In this document: positions 63,685-64,000 of the stretch, piece after piece | Position numbering within the stretch: position 1 is the stretch's first letter | Layout of the letters: each line of letters starts with the position of its first letter | DNA from: Secundilactobacillus yichangensis | GTDB taxonomy: Bacteria > Bacillota > Bacilli > Lactobacillales > Lactobacillaceae | Direction of reading: 5' to 3' | NCBI RefSeq assembly: GCF_016861565.1 | Contig: NZ_BOLK01000010.1 | Location: 41,332 to 105,331 of the forward strand | DNA: 64,000 bases | The notes under the pieces: generated by a model | The model's database searches: none | What the model saw: the letters and a program-made list of their open reading frames with translations, nothing else | What the model was told of the DNA's origin: nothing | Made by a program: the position numbers and the translations under genes

Positions 63685-63776
63685 CGGAGAGTGAGGGATT
63701 CGAACCCTCGAAACAAGCTTTTACTCGTTTACACCATTTCCAGTGGTGCTCCTTCGGCCAACTCGGACAACTCTCC
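63685..63776 (-). tRNA. tRNA-Ser (anticodon GGA)
   Basis: 92 nt, class II with a long variable arm. The acceptor is GGAGAGT/ACTCTCC with discriminator G. Stem CACCA/TGGTG encloses CTGGAAA. First tRNA after the 5S gene. Confidence 0.94.
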
Positions 63777-63855
63777 AATTAATCCCCGACAAACTCGTCG
63801 AGGACAAACTTATAATTCAAGAGTTATCCCAACAACAAAGTTTGCCGGATATATC

Positions 63856-63973
63856 GCGTGGCAACGTCCTACCCTCGCAGGGGGCGATCCCCCAACTACT
63901 CTTGGCGTGCTGAAGCTTAACTGCTGTGTTCGGCATGGGAACAGGTGTATCCTTCAGGCTATCGCCACCACAC
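63856..63973 (-). rRNA. rrf: 5S ribosomal RNA
   Basis: On the minus strand TGTGGTGGCGATAG at the 5' end and TTGCCACGC at the 3' end pair as helix I; CCTGTTCCCATGCCGAACACAG, interrupted as written in the sequence, is the helix II/III region typical of 5S. Length is about 117 nt. The 23S gene should lie beyond 64000; bases 63974-64000 are the 23S-5S spacer. Confidence 0.95.
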
Positions 63974-64000
63974 TATTGAGAACTGGTGCTCTCAAAACTA

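Noticed and set aside
1..64000. CRISPR arrays, prophage or insertion sequences
   Set aside because: No regularly spaced repeats, phage structural genes or transposase-like proteins were seen on either strand.

Overview
The window is a bacterial chromosome segment of about 64 kb, almost certainly from a Lactobacillaceae species. The evidence is the gene content: PepV dipeptidase, two GH65 phosphorylases with beta-phosphoglucomutase, an Rgg-like regulator, an SMK-box (SAM-III) riboswitch before metK, a leucyl T-box, TPP riboswitches before ECF-type S components, AGGAGG ribosome binding sites, and a purECSQLFMNHD-type operon with purK. I cannot name the species. No phage, plasmid, transposase or CRISPR was recognised.

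Layout. 1-1,000: the end of a YisL-like membrane gene, a small DUF2187-type gene and tRNA-Gly(CCC). 1,013-6,526 (minus): a cell-wall set, asnB then murE, an ATP-grasp ligase and an aspartate racemase, which together look like a route to a D-Asp/D-Asn peptidoglycan cross-bridge. 6,765-12,545: small unknown genes, a covarying tandem hairpin repeat, an MFS exporter, an Rgg-like regulator, an iron-sulfur assembly factor and a polyprenyl synthase. 12,632-15,645 (minus): two thiamin-pyrophosphate-riboswitch units, one with an M20 amidohydrolase plus ykoE, the other with ykoE behind a decayed remnant of the same amidohydrolase. 15,729-18,122 (minus): a pgaC-pgaD-pgaB (ica-like) exopolysaccharide operon. 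18,509-24,297: lipoprotein, tRNA-Leu(CAG), TM2 protein, bioY, an OhrR-type regulator, CPBP protease and mscL.

24,453-30,371 (plus): two GH65 phosphorylases and pgmB, which convert a disaccharide to glucose 6-phosphate via beta-glucose 1-phosphate. 30,434-42,304: TetR regulator, a 1,444-residue 2-hydroxyacyl-CoA dehydratase activase/dehydratase fusion, HAD phosphatase, deoxynucleoside kinase, UspA, PepV, NnrD and a lipid flippase. 42,569-53,896 (minus): the purine biosynthesis operon, promoter and PurBox-like sites at its head, and an in-frame UGA near the end of purD. 54,120-60,726: leuS with a T-box, mnmM, DUF960, a DHA2 exporter, and metK with an SMK box. 60,944-62,577: three unknown genes. 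62,724-64,000 (minus): eleven tRNA genes downstream of a 5S rRNA gene, the end of an rrn operon that continues past the window.

The least ordinary things here are: a dispersed ~210-bp palindromic element in two copies (20,194 and 37,407); a tandem ~120-bp hairpin repeat with compensatory base changes (7,002-7,238); the duplicated TPP-riboswitch locus with a decayed gene; the UGA interruption in purD; and a GH65 enzyme with an extra N-terminal domain that faintly resembles a ROK-kinase half.
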